A stretch of DNA of 9,284 nt from Ruminococcus sp. (GCA_023667165.1 JAMPAO010000097.1:1-9284), one strand, 5' to 3'. Positions 1 to 6,392 are shown, counted from the first letter of the stretch. The notes: generated by a model not told the origin, from the sequence alone. Numbers and translations are program-made.

Positions 1-765
1 GTAAGGGACGTGGCAAAAAGCATGTCGCCTTATCTTGATGAGAAAACTGTGGTCGTGAACACGGGAAAAGGTCTTGAAAGCGGCTCTCTCAAGCGTGTGA
101 GCATTGTGGTCGGGGAGGAGATCGGCAGACCCATAACCGTGCTGACGGGACCCAGCCACGCGGAGGAGGTGGCTCTCGGAATGCCCACCACCGTTGCCGT
201 TTCCTCCGAAATAATGGAGCAGGCGGCGTACGTTCAGAGCGTTATGTCCAACAGCACCCTGCGGATATATCTGAACGACGACGTAATAGGCTGCGAGATC
301 GGCGGAGCCTTGAAAAACATAATAGCCCTGTGCGCGGGAATATGCGACGGAATGGGCTTCGGCGACAATACCAAGGCGGCTCTTATGACAAGGGGCATAT
401 GGGAGATATCCCGACTGGGATACGCCCTCGGCGGCAAGCAGGAAACCTTTGCGGGACTTACGGGCGTGGGAGATCTTATAGTGACCTGCACCAGTATGCA
501 CAGCCGCAACAGGCGCGCGGGAATACTTATCGGTCAGGGCGTCGATCCGGAAGAAGCGGTAAGGCAAGTAGGCACGGTAGAGGGATATTTCTGCACCAGA
601 GCCGCCTACGAGCTTTCGAGGCAGTACGGCATATGCCTGCCCATTACCGAGCAGTGCTATAAGGTGCTTTACCGGGGCGCAAGTCCGCAGAATGCGTTAA
701 AAGAGCTGATGGACCGTCCCAAACGAAGCGAGAGCGAAAACGCCCTCTATGAAATAGACGGCTGA
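1..765 (+). CDS. gpsA: NAD(P)+-dependent glycerol-3-phosphate dehydrogenase, 5'-truncated by the window
   Basis: GpsA reduces dihydroxyacetone phosphate to sn-glycerol 3-phosphate in the cytoplasm, supplying the glycerol backbone of phospholipids. The frame is open from base 1 (V-R-D-V-A-K-S-M), so the true start and the N-terminal Rossmann GxGxxG lie outside the window; the GTG at 10 is internal. About 254 residues are visible of a family usually near 330. Seen in order, numbering from base 1: NTGKGLE (about 20-26), the GPSHAEE block (about 50-56), then EIGGALKNIIA with the conserved catalytic-region lysine (about 105), GFGDNTKAALMTRG, and GLTGVGDLIVTC followed by SRNRRAG, which are typical of the C-terminal domain. 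The stop is TGA at 763-765. No convincing hairpin terminator follows before the next promoter at 818. Identification is confident from motifs; which gene lies upstream cannot be seen. Confidence 0.96.
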   Translation, partial: VRDVAKSMSPYLDEKTVVVNTGKGLESGSLKRVSIVVGEEIGRPITVLTGPSHAEEVALGMPTTVAVSSEIMEQAAYVQSVMSNSTLRIYLNDDVIGCEIGGALKNIIALCAGICDGMGFGDNTKAALMTRGIWEISRLGYALGGKQETFAGLTGVGDLIVTCTSMHSRNRRAGILIGQGVDPEEAVRQVGTVEGYFCTRAAYELSRQYGICLPITEQCYKVLYRGASPQNALKELMDRPKRSESENALYEIDG

Positions 766-817
766 AGGCATTTCAAACGCCCGTAAAAAATATTTTTCTC
801 AAAATTGCCGAAATGCA

Positions 818-846
818 TTTACAAAAGGGATAAAATGGTGTATAAT
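818..846 (+). promoter_or_regulatory. sigma-A promoter of the AI-2E family gene
   Basis: TTTACA (818-823), a 17-bp spacer and a consensus TATAAT (841-846) lie about 55 bp before the ATG at 901. A 10-bp perfect palindrome, AAATGCATTT (811-820), overlaps the -35 box. It could be an operator, or it could be chance in an A/T-rich spacer. Confidence 0.8.
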
Positions 847-868
847 TAAAGTGAAAGCGGCACAGCGT

Positions 869-892
869 TTTTGAAAGGATTTTTGAAAGGAT
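869..892 (+). repeat. 12-bp tandem duplication carrying two Shine-Dalgarno sequences
   Basis: TTTTGAAAGGAT occurs twice head to tail (869-880 and 881-892). The second GAAAGGA (885-891) is 9 nt from the ATG at 901 and is the functional-looking ribosome site. The first copy is 12 nt further away and probably redundant. This looks like a simple local duplication in the 5' untranslated region. Confidence 0.75.
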
Positions 893-900
893 AATTTCAC

Positions 901-2145
901 ATGAAGGTCAATTGGAACAGTAAATATACTACCGTGTCCGTGTATACGGTGATAACCTTTGCCATATGTCTTGCAATGGTGCTTGTGGTAGCCAAATTCT
1001 CCGCTATCGCGGGAGCCTTCGGCACGGCTGTGAGTACCATATCCGCAGTGATATGGGGTTTTATAATAGCGTATCTGCTCAACCCCGTGATGATGTGGGT
1101 CGAGAGGATCTCCAAGAAGCTGTTTGAGCGGAAAAAGCCTCATCCCAGGCTTTGCAGAGGCATAAGCACGGCGTTTGCGATAATATTCGGCATAGCCGTC
1201 ATATGCGCTCTTATCGCCATAGTCGTTCCCCAGGTGATCGACAGTATCCTTCAGATATTCAACAACGCCCAGAATTACATGAACAATGTTTACGCCTGGG
1301 TAAATACCACTCTTGCGGAATATCCGGAGATACTGGATTACCTTAACAGTCAGCTTGACAGTATACGGTCAGCGGTGATCTCGGCGGTGAATAATCTCAT
1401 ACCGAGAGTGGGCGACTGGGCGGTGCGCGTCAAGGACGGAGCCGTAGGTCTGGCGATAGGACTTAAGGACTTTATAATCGGCTTCATAGTCGCGGTCTAT
1501 CTGCTCAACGACAAGGAAAAGTTCCTTGCGCAGGCTAAAAAAATGACCACGGCGGTATTTCCCGAAAAGCTGTGCCGCGAGGTGCTTAGGATCGTTGATA
1601 AGACAAATAAATCCTTCAGCGGCTTCATATCGGGCAAGTTACTCGATTCCTTTATAATCGGCATGATATGCTTCATCGCCATGACCCTTATGAAAATGGA
1701 ATTTTCCGTGCTGATAAGCACGATAGTCGGAGTTACCAACATCATTCCCTTTTTCGGACCCTTTATCGGAGCTATACCCTCCGCGCTGCTGCTGCTGATC
1801 TCCGCGCCGGAGCAGACGCTGAAATTCATCATAATGGTCATAATCCTCCAGCAGTTCGACGGAAATATTTTAGGGCCGTTCATTCTGGGAGATTCAACGG
1901 GACTTCCCGCCTTTTGGGTAATGTTCGCCATCTTCCTGGGCGGCGGCTTGTTCGGCTTTGCGGGAATGCTTCTGGGAGTGCCCGTATTCGCCGTAATATA
2001 CGCCCTTGCCCAGGAGATAACCGAGTCCCTGCTCAGGAGAAAAGGACTTTCCACCGCAACGGAGGATTATTATCTCAAGCCTGCGGCGGTAAAGGAACAT
2101 GATATGCCGCATTTTAAGCTTGTAAAGCCGGATAAAAAGAAATAA
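901..2145 (+). CDS. AI-2E family transporter (UPF0118, YtvI/PerM-like membrane protein)
   Basis: An integral membrane protein of 414 aa, within the usual size of the AI-2E transporter (UPF0118) family. Hydrophobic segments sit near residues 12-34, 42-62, 87-110, 180-202, 250-265, 268-300, 305-320 and 335-370. A soluble, partly amphipathic loop (about 111-180) lies between the third and fourth, a typical arrangement. Family motifs in the C-terminal half include VGVTNIIPFFGPFIGAIPSA (276-295), QQFDGNILGPFILG (317-330) and GGGLFGFAGMLLGVPVFAVIY (347-367). The tail is lysine rich and cytoplasmic. Substrate cannot be told from sequence: members have been linked to autoinducer-2 export, Na+/H+ antiport and unknown cargo, so the family name should not be read as function. 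It is monocistronic, with its own promoter at 818, an SD at 885-891 and a strong terminator at 2150. Confidence 0.9.
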   Translation: MKVNWNSKYTTVSVYTVITFAICLAMVLVVAKFSAIAGAFGTAVSTISAVIWGFIIAYLLNPVMMWVERISKKLFERKKPHPRLCRGISTAFAIIFGIAVICALIAIVVPQVIDSILQIFNNAQNYMNNVYAWVNTTLAEYPEILDYLNSQLDSIRSAVISAVNNLIPRVGDWAVRVKDGAVGLAIGLKDFIIGFIVAVYLLNDKEKFLAQAKKMTTAVFPEKLCREVLRIVDKTNKSFSGFISGKLLDSFIIGMICFIAMTLMKMEFSVLISTIVGVTNIIPFFGPFIGAIPSALLLLISAPEQTLKFIIMVIILQQFDGNILGPFILGDSTGLPAFWVMFAIFLGGGLFGFAGMLLGVPVFAVIYALAQEITESLLRRKGLSTATEDYYLKPAAVKEHDMPHFKLVKPDKKK

Positions 2146-2149
2146 TTTG

Positions 2150-2188
2150 ATATCCCCCGAATATGCCGTGTATTCGGGGGATATTTTT
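2150..2188 (+). terminator. rho-independent terminator after the AI-2E family gene
   Basis: A perfect 14-bp stem (2150-2163 with 2171-2184) and a 7-nt loop (TGCCGTG) are followed by a T run to 2188. It begins 5 nt after the stop codon. The core CCCCCG/CGGGGG makes this a strong intrinsic terminator. Confidence 0.93.
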
Positions 2189-2229
2189 GTGTAAACCGCA
2201 GGTTTAGTCCGTGCTCTGCCGACAGTCGG

Positions 2230-2259
2230 TTGACATAAAAGCCGCCGCCGTGCTATAAT
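2230..2259 (+). promoter_or_regulatory. Consensus sigma-A promoter of the XRE regulator gene
   Basis: Both hexamers are perfect: TTGACA (2230-2235) and TATAAT (2254-2259), with an 18-bp spacer made largely of GCC repeats. It should fire near 2266, about 70 nt before the ATG at 2335. Such a strong core promoter in front of a DNA-binding protein gene suggests repression, possibly autorepression. That is inference, and no clear operator palindrome was identified. Confidence 0.88.
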
Positions 2260-2269
2260 TACAGTACAA

Positions 2270-2306
2270 GCTCCGGTTAATGCCGATATGTACGGCTAAG
2301 CGGAGC
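2270..2306 (+). promoter_or_regulatory. Leader hairpin in the XRE regulator 5' untranslated region
   Basis: GCTCCG (2270-2275) pairs with CGGAGC (2301-2306), enclosing GCCG (2282-2285) paired with CGGC (2293-2296) around the loop ATATGTA. It lies almost at the predicted transcript 5' end and leaves the SD GGGAGGA (about 2320-2325) free. It may be a 5' stabilising hairpin or part of an operator; no known riboswitch class is recognised. Confidence 0.5.
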
Positions 2307-2334
2307 AAGATCAAGGATCGGGAGGAATACAGTT

Positions 2335-3153
2335 ATGAATGCGGAGAAAACGGGAAAATTCATATCCAAACTCAGGAAAGAGAAAAATATGACCCAAAGC
2401 GAGCTTGCCGCACAGCTTAATATTACCGATAAAGCCGTGTCAAAGTGGGAAAGAGGTCTTAGCTATCCCGATACGGAGCTTCTGCCCGCAGTAAGCTCCG
2501 TACTCGGCGTGACCGTGGACGAGCTGCTGAACGGCGAAAGAGCGCAGGCGGGTATCGCTGCCGATACGGAAAAAACGCCCGATCCGGCTGCCGCCGTCCG
2601 CATGCGTTCATTCAGCCGCGCGCTGCCCTTTCTGTACACATCGGCAATGCTGCTGGCAGTCATAGTGTGCGTCATATGCGACGCCGCGGTAGGCGGGGGA
2701 CTTAGCTGGTCGCCGTATCCCGTATATTCCGTCATATTCGCATGGGCGGTGACTATTCCCGCAGTATGTATGGGCAAAAGGGGAATGTCCCGTTCTCTGG
2801 CGGTGCTGACCCTGCTTATTCTGCCGTTTTTGTATTCCCTTGACGTCCTCATCGGAGGAGATATCTCCATAATGCCCATTGGAACGGGAGCGGCGGTAAT
2901 TTCGCTTATATATTTCTGGCTGATATTTTTCTTCTTCCGTTTTTTCAAATGCAGGAAATTTTTTGCTGCGGGGATGTCGGTCTTAACGGCAATACCCGTC
3001 TGCGCAGCCATAAACCTGTTCGTATCGGCAAAGCTGAACGCTGCGTCGGTCGATATCTGGGATATCGTTTCCTATGCCGTGCTCCTGATAATTTCTGCGG
3101 TCCTTTTCCGCAAAGACGGAAACAGCCGCGCCGCGCTCGAAAGCGGCAAATAA
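2335..3153 (+). CDS. XRE-family HTH transcriptional regulator with multi-pass membrane C-terminus
   Basis: A 272-aa protein. Residues about 7-65 form an XRE/Cro-C1 helix-turn-helix: KLRKEKNMTQSELAAQLNI, then the recognition-helix region TDKAVSKWERGLSYPD, then LGVTVDELLNGE. After a short Ala/Pro/Asp linker (70-90) come about six hydrophobic segments (roughly 97-118, 128-146, 152-170, 180-202, 209-231, 241-258) joined by short loops. The protein is therefore probably a DNA-binding domain tethered to the cytoplasmic membrane. This architecture is common among Clostridia regulators, but targets and signals are generally unknown. ATG 2335 is chosen because GGGAGGA sits about 9 nt upstream. The gene has its own promoter and no obvious partner gene next to it; the neighbouring AI-2E family gene is separated by a terminator. 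Base composition matches the surroundings. Confidence 0.9.
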   Translation: MNAEKTGKFISKLRKEKNMTQSELAAQLNITDKAVSKWERGLSYPDTELLPAVSSVLGVTVDELLNGERAQAGIAADTEKTPDPAAAVRMRSFSRALPFLYTSAMLLAVIVCVICDAAVGGGLSWSPYPVYSVIFAWAVTIPAVCMGKRGMSRSLAVLTLLILPFLYSLDVLIGGDISIMPIGTGAAVISLIYFWLIFFFFRFFKCRKFFAAGMSVLTAIPVCAAINLFVSAKLNAASVDIWDIVSYAVLLIISAVLFRKDGNSRAALESGK

Positions 3154-3173
3154 TTTCCCAACGAAATAAGCAT

Positions 3174-3194
3174 AAAAACGCGCGGGACGTTTTT
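3174..3194 (+). terminator. Weak candidate terminator after the XRE regulator
   Basis: AAAAACG (3174-3180) and CGTTTTT (3188-3194) form a 7-bp, mostly A-T stem around the loop CGCGGGA, 20 nt after the stop. It has the A-tract/T-tract layout of a bidirectional terminator but only two G-C pairs, so it may be inefficient. Confidence 0.35.
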
Positions 3195-3238
3195 CCGTAA
3201 GCCATAACAGCAAAAATAAAAATCCCTGCCCGCAGCAC

Positions 3239-3267
3239 TTGCAATTTGCAAAAGAATGTGATATAAT
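3239..3267 (+). promoter_or_regulatory. Extended -10 sigma-A promoter of cca
   Basis: TTGCAA (3239-3244), a 17-bp spacer and TATAAT (3262-3267) preceded by TGA (3259-3261) form an extended -10 element. Predicted start is near 3274, giving a leader of about 109 nt before the ATG at 3383. Confidence 0.8.
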
Positions 3268-3283
3268 GATAATACAATGACCG

Positions 3284-3353
3284 GCAGACGTCAGATCTGC
3301 GGTTTCCGATTCCGTTTGCCGCGGGATGCTCATCCCGTTTAGCGGAAAAACCG
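3284..3353 (+). promoter_or_regulatory. Structured leader RNA upstream of cca
   Basis: Two adjacent hairpins can form just after the predicted transcription start. The first pairs GCAGA (3284-3288) with TCTGC (3296-3300). The second is larger: CGGTTT (3300-3305) with AAACCG (3348-3353), a 4-nt bulge, TTCCG (3310-3314) with CGGAA (3343-3347), an internal loop, and CGGGAT (3322-3327) with ATCCCG (3332-3337) closing a GCTC loop. That is about 17 pairs in 54 nt. The SD AAAGGG (3368-3373) lies outside. No T run follows, so this is not an intrinsic terminator, and I recognise no known riboswitch or T-box sequence. Confidence 0.55.
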
Positions 3354-3382
3354 AAAACTGTAATTCAAAGGGTGAAAGCAGC

Positions 3383-4729
3383 ATGGATATTATCATTCCG
3401 TCAAATGTTGAAATAGTTATGAAAAAGCTGGAGGAAGCAGGCTTTGAGGCTTATCTTGTGGGAGGCTGCGTAAGGGACGGTATGCTGGGAAAACAGCCCA
3501 AGGATTACGATATAGCCACAAACGCCCTGCCGGAGGAAACCATGCAGTGCTTCGGCCGCAGCCATAAGGTCATAGAAACAGGCGTAAAATACGGCACAGT
3601 TACCGTCGTCAGCGGGGAGGACAGTGTTGAAGTCACCACCTACCGCACCGACGGAGAGTATACCGACCGCAGGCGGCCGGAGAGCGTAAGATTTTCGTCC
3701 TGCCTGGAGCACGACCTTGCCCGCAGGGATTTTACCGTAAACGCTATGGCATATTCTCCCAAAAAGGGAGTTATAGATCTGTTCGGAGGTCAGCAGGATC
3801 TGTTCAGCCGCTGTATCAGATGCGTAGGCGACCCCTGCGAACGCTTTGAGGAAGACGCTCTGCGGATAATGCGCGCCCTGCGCTTTGCATCCGTTCTGAG
3901 CTTTAATATAGACGCCGCCACGGCTCGTGCCATGCACAGCAAGCGCAGCCTTTTAAAGGAGATCGCCTCCGAAAGGATCAGCTCCGAGCTTACAGGCTTC
4001 ATCACAGGCGCGTCCCCCTGCGATCTTATGATCGAGTTTGACGATATTTTCACCACCGTTATTCCGGAATTCCTGAAATGCGTCGAATTCGACCAGCGCA
4101 GCCGTTATCATGTTTACGACGTGTGGGAGCATATCGCCCACGCCGTGGAGAATTCAAAAAATGACAAATATGTACGTCTTGCGCTGCTGTTCCACGATAT
4201 AGAAAAGCCGAGCTGCTTTTTCACCGACGACGAGGGACAGGGGCATTTTGCGGGTCACGAGCGAAAAAGCGCCGAAGCGGCAGAGGCGATCATGCGCCGT
4301 CTGCGCTTTGACAATGAAACCGTGCGCAGGGTCTGCGAGCTGATCAAATTTCATTACGTCACGCCGGTGGCGGATAAAAAAGTGGTCAAAAGGCTTCTTT
4401 CCGCGCTGGGTATAGAGCAGTTCGTCCGTCTGACCGAGGTTGTCAAGGGCGACAGCAGAGCAAAGCAGAGCTTCTGCCTTGAAAGGGTCGGAATTCTCGA
4501 TTCCATGAAATACCTTGCCTACGAGGCTGTGAACAACGGGGAATGCTTTTCACTGTCCTCGCTTGCCGTAAACGGGGACGATCTGGGAGCTGCGGGCATA
4601 ACCGGCAGGGAAGCGGGAGATACGCTTGGATTTCTGCTTGGCAGCGTCATAGGCGGAGAGCTTGAAAATGAAAAAAAAGCTTTGATGGAAGCCGCCTTAA
4701 AGTATCACAGATCTCTTTGCGGCATATAA
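3383..4729 (+). CDS. cca: CCA-adding tRNA nucleotidyltransferase with HD domain
   Basis: This class II nucleotidyltransferase builds or repairs the 3'-CCA end of tRNAs using CTP and ATP, without a nucleic acid template. From the start chosen it has 448 aa. Visible features are LVGGCVRDGMLG (25-36) with DYD at 41-43 supplying the metal-binding carboxylates, the RRDFTVNAMAY motif (114-124), DLFGG (132-136), and EDALRIMRALRF (157-168), the amino-acid template region for CTP/ATP selection. A C-terminal HD phosphohydrolase-like domain follows, with H250, HD at 271-272, H291 and H324. ATG 3383 is preferred over the in-frame ATG at 3326 because AAAGGGTG sits about 10 nt upstream and conserved sequence begins shortly after it; the earlier ATG lies inside the leader hairpin. 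The gene is monocistronic and ends 5 bp from the convergent nrdR stop. Strict CCA- versus A-adding specificity cannot be proved by reading. Confidence 0.93.
   Translation: MDIIIPSNVEIVMKKLEEAGFEAYLVGGCVRDGMLGKQPKDYDIATNALPEETMQCFGRSHKVIETGVKYGTVTVVSGEDSVEVTTYRTDGEYTDRRRPESVRFSSCLEHDLARRDFTVNAMAYSPKKGVIDLFGGQQDLFSRCIRCVGDPCERFEEDALRIMRALRFASVLSFNIDAATARAMHSKRSLLKEIASERISSELTGFITGASPCDLMIEFDDIFTTVIPEFLKCVEFDQRSRYHVYDVWEHIAHAVENSKNDKYVRLALLFHDIEKPSCFFTDDEGQGHFAGHERKSAEAAEAIMRRLRFDNETVRRVCELIKFHYVTPVADKKVVKRLLSALGIEQFVRLTEVVKGDSRAKQSFCLERVGILDSMKYLAYEAVNNGECFSLSSLAVNGDDLGAAGITGREAGDTLGFLLGSVIGGELENEKKALMEAALKYHRSLCGI
4671..4692 (-). terminator. Possible nrdR terminator inside the end of cca
   Basis: Read on the minus strand, GCTT (4692-4689) and AAGC (4682-4679) form a short stem around a loop, followed by a run of eight T (4678-4671). 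The stem is only 4 bp, so support is weak. It is listed because nrdR has no intergenic room for a terminator. Confidence 0.25.
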
Positions 4730-4734
4730 TGATA

Positions 4735-5205
4735 TTACAGCTCCGCAGCGGACTGGGATCCGTCGTTTTTCAGGTCGCTGATGAGCCTGATAAAGCAGTC
4801 CACGTCGCCAAAGTCCTTGTTTACCGAAGCAAAGCGGACGTAAGCTACCTCGTCGAGCTGCTTGAGCCTTTCAAGGACCATATCTCCTATTTCGCATGAG
4901 GATATCTGCGAAAGCATATTGTTTGCGCAGTAGCTTTCAATGCTGTCCGCAATGGCGATAATGGCGGAGCCGGGCACGGGGCGTTTTTTCACGGCGAAGG
5001 AAAGACCTCTTATCAGCTTGCTTCTGTCGTACGGCTCGTAGGTGTTGTCTTTTTTGTTGACAAGGAGCTCCGGCTTTTCCACGCTTTCGTATGTTGTAAA
5101 CCGTCTGTCGCAGCGGGAGCAGCGGCGCCTGCGGCGTTTTTTTCCTTCAATGAGCCGCGAGTCTATGACCTTTGTGTCGTCGTTTCCGCAGTACGGACAT
5201 TTCAT
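4735..5205 (-). CDS. nrdR: Transcriptional repressor NrdR
   Basis: NrdR senses nucleotide state and represses ribonucleotide reductase operons. The 156-aa length is typical of the family. The N-terminal zinc ribbon is complete: CPYC (Cys3, Cys6) and CSRC (Cys29, Cys32), enclosing IDSRLIEGKKRRRRRC, followed by RRFTTYE. The ATP-cone domain spans roughly 47-137, with KKDNTYEPYDRSKLIRGL (51-68), SCEIGDMVLERLKQLDEVAYVRFASV and DFGDVD. The ATG at 5205 (MKCPYC) is the conserved family start and has AAGGA about 10 nt upstream. The frame stays open 54 further codons to an ATG at 5367, but that stretch has no SD and lies in a structured leader. nrdR converges on cca with 5 bp between stops and diverges from the carboxypeptidase gene. 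No ribonucleotide reductase gene or convincing NrdR box is in the window, so targets are elsewhere. Confidence 0.95.
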   Translation of the reverse strand: MKCPYCGNDDTKVIDSRLIEGKKRRRRRCSRCDRRFTTYESVEKPELLVNKKDNTYEPYDRSKLIRGLSFAVKKRPVPGSAIIAIADSIESYCANNMLSQISSCEIGDMVLERLKQLDEVAYVRFASVNKDFGDVDCFIRLISDLKNDGSQSAAEL

Positions 5206-5270
5206 GAGTATCACATCCTTAAATAATGATTTTCGAACCTGCCGCCGATGGATATTCTTTGATTCAATAA

Positions 5271-5344
5271 GGATCTTGCCCCGCCGTTTTAACGCGGTGA
5301 TCGGCGAGGGATCGTATCCTCCGCCGATTTCGAAAACGGGATCC
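5271..5344 (-). ncRNA. Nested structured leader RNA upstream of nrdR (candidate cis-regulatory RNA)
   Basis: Within the roughly 170-nt nrdR leader, three helices nest. The outer pairs GGATC (5271-5275) with GATCC (5340-5344). The middle pairs CCGTTTT (5284-5290) with AAAACGG (5333-5339). The inner hairpin pairs 5301-5312 with 5316-5327, 12 positions with two mismatches and a 3-nt loop. Coordinates and bases are given on the plus strand; the transcript is the complement. The inner helix has a competitor: the segment at 5300-5306 can pair either with CGCCGAT at 5322-5328 or with CCGCCGAT at 5242-5249 nearer the gene. No T run follows. It matches no riboswitch class I recognise. It could also be a GC-rich coincidence, though about 22 pairs in 74 nt argues against that. 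Confidence 0.5.
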
Positions 5345-5380
5345 GCCGCCGAACGGAGCGGGGACATCTTGCTAAGTTAT

Positions 5381-5409
5381 ATTATACCCGATTTTTCCAA
5401 AAATGTCAA
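5381..5409 (-). promoter_or_regulatory. Perfect consensus sigma-A promoter of nrdR
   Basis: On the minus strand, TTGACA (5409-5404), a 17-bp spacer and TATAAT (5386-5381) match consensus exactly. The expected start is near 5374, giving a leader of about 170 nt before the ATG at 5205. Confidence 0.9.
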
Positions 5410-5423
5410 CATGAATTTATATT
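5394..5423 (+). promoter_or_regulatory. Possible promoter of the VanY-type gene, overlapping the nrdR promoter
   Basis: TTTCCA (5394-5399) and TATATT (5418-5423) are 18 bp apart and point to the TTG start at 5460. The match is modest. The proposed -35 box lies within the nrdR promoter spacer, so the two divergent promoters would compete for polymerase if both are real. Confidence 0.35.
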
Positions 5424-5459
5424 TTTTCGTCAAATTTTGTATCAAAGGAAGTAATAAAA

Positions 5460-6392
5460 TTGAGAAAAAAAAGAAAAAACAACGGAGTGAAAATATTTCT
5501 CGTATCCACGGTATTTTTGTTTGCCATGGTATTTGCAATGTCACGTTTAACCGGCGGCAGAGAAGAGGAGGAGATCGGAACGGATAAAAACAGCGTTTCA
5601 ACGGACGGATCGGGCGCAAATACCGCCGTCGGCGGGGCGTCGGACGACGATCCTCATATGACCCCGTCCCCCGAGGACGTACCGGAAACCTCGGCGGAGG
5701 AACCCCGCGAGCCGAAGCCCGACCCTGCCGACGCCGACAATACCTGGGCGATGTTTCTTGTAAATTCCAAAAACAAGGTGTCCGACGAATATTGTAACGG
5801 CATAGACCGCGCCCTTGTTTACGAAAGCTGGCGCGAGTACCATATGGATACAAGAATGGCGGAGTACATGAAGCAGATGCTCAAGGCGGCGCAGGAGGAT
5901 CTCAACCCCGACGGGGGAAACGAGCATTATCTTAACGTAATGTCCGCATACCGCAGCATAGAATACCAGCAGAACAATTTCGACAAAAGCGTCAAGGACA
6001 GAATGGAAAACAAGGGAATGACCGAGGAGGAGGCTTACGAGGATACCCTCAAGGAGGTGCAGCTTCCCGGTTACAGCGAGCATAACGCAGGAATTGCGGC
6101 GGATATCATGTCCGACGAGTATGTGGATATGGACGACGACGGCTTCAAAAATACAAAGGCGTATGCGTGGCTTCAGGAGAACGCCGCAGACTACGGCTTT
6201 ATCCTGCGCTATCCCGAGGGCAAGGAAAGCGTTACAGGGATAATCTACGAGCCGTGGCACTACAGATTTGTGGGCGTATACTATGCCAAGCTGATAACCG
6301 ATAAGGGCATTACGCTGGAGGAATTTTTCGAGGAAATGAACTGGGTGGACGAGGACGGCGTCGCCGTGTATCATACCCCCACGCTTGAATAA
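5460..6392 (+). CDS. Membrane-anchored D-alanyl-D-alanine carboxypeptidase, VanY/M15B family
   Basis: A zinc D,D-carboxypeptidase expected to remove the terminal D-Ala from peptidoglycan stem peptides outside the membrane. It is 310 aa. The N-terminus is basic (RKKRKNN), followed by one hydrophobic segment at about 10-29 that should act as a signal anchor. Next is a Glu/Asp/Pro/Ser-rich linker of low complexity (about 34-95), then the M15 catalytic domain (about 105-290). Key motifs are SAYRS (162-166), SEHNAGIAADI (206-216) with zinc ligands H208 and D215, and EPWHYRFVG (264-272) with catalytic E264 and zinc ligand H267. The start is TTG at 5460, with AAAGGAAG (5444-5451) 8 nt upstream; no ATG gives as good a fit and the anchor follows directly. 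No vancomycin-resistance genes are nearby, so a housekeeping wall role is more likely than resistance. Confidence 0.9.
   Translation: MRKKRKNNGVKIFLVSTVFLFAMVFAMSRLTGGREEEEIGTDKNSVSTDGSGANTAVGGASDDDPHMTPSPEDVPETSAEEPREPKPDPADADNTWAMFLVNSKNKVSDEYCNGIDRALVYESWREYHMDTRMAEYMKQMLKAAQEDLNPDGGNEHYLNVMSAYRSIEYQQNNFDKSVKDRMENKGMTEEEAYEDTLKEVQLPGYSEHNAGIAADIMSDEYVDMDDDGFKNTKAYAWLQENAADYGFILRYPEGKESVTGIIYEPWHYRFVGVYYAKLITDKGITLEEFFEEMNWVDEDGVAVYHTPTLE

Noticed and set aside
234..509. Antisense frame across gpsA, and other long frames opposite or shifted within gpsA, the AI-2E gene, cca, vanY-type and thi genes
   Set aside because: They overlap well-identified genes, lack SDs and show no recognisable domains; they are shadows of GC-biased codon use.
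3326..3382. Upstream ATG of cca at 3326
   Set aside because: This ATG lies in the leader hairpin with no SD, and the 19 added residues resemble nothing conserved. ATG 3383 has a good SD.
5206..5367. 210-aa NrdR starting at 5367
   Set aside because: The family starts at MKCPYC, the 5205 ATG has an SD, and the extension is a GC-rich structured leader without an SD. It is kept only as a low-interest finding.
5368..5459. NrdR box controlling nrdR itself
   Set aside because: The A/T-rich region invited the idea, but no sequence close to the acaCwAtATaTwGtgt pattern was found.
5460..6392. Vancomycin-resistance VanY
   Set aside because: The catalytic domain is of that family, but no vanH/A/X or two-component genes are present. 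A housekeeping peptidoglycan carboxypeptidase is the simpler reading.
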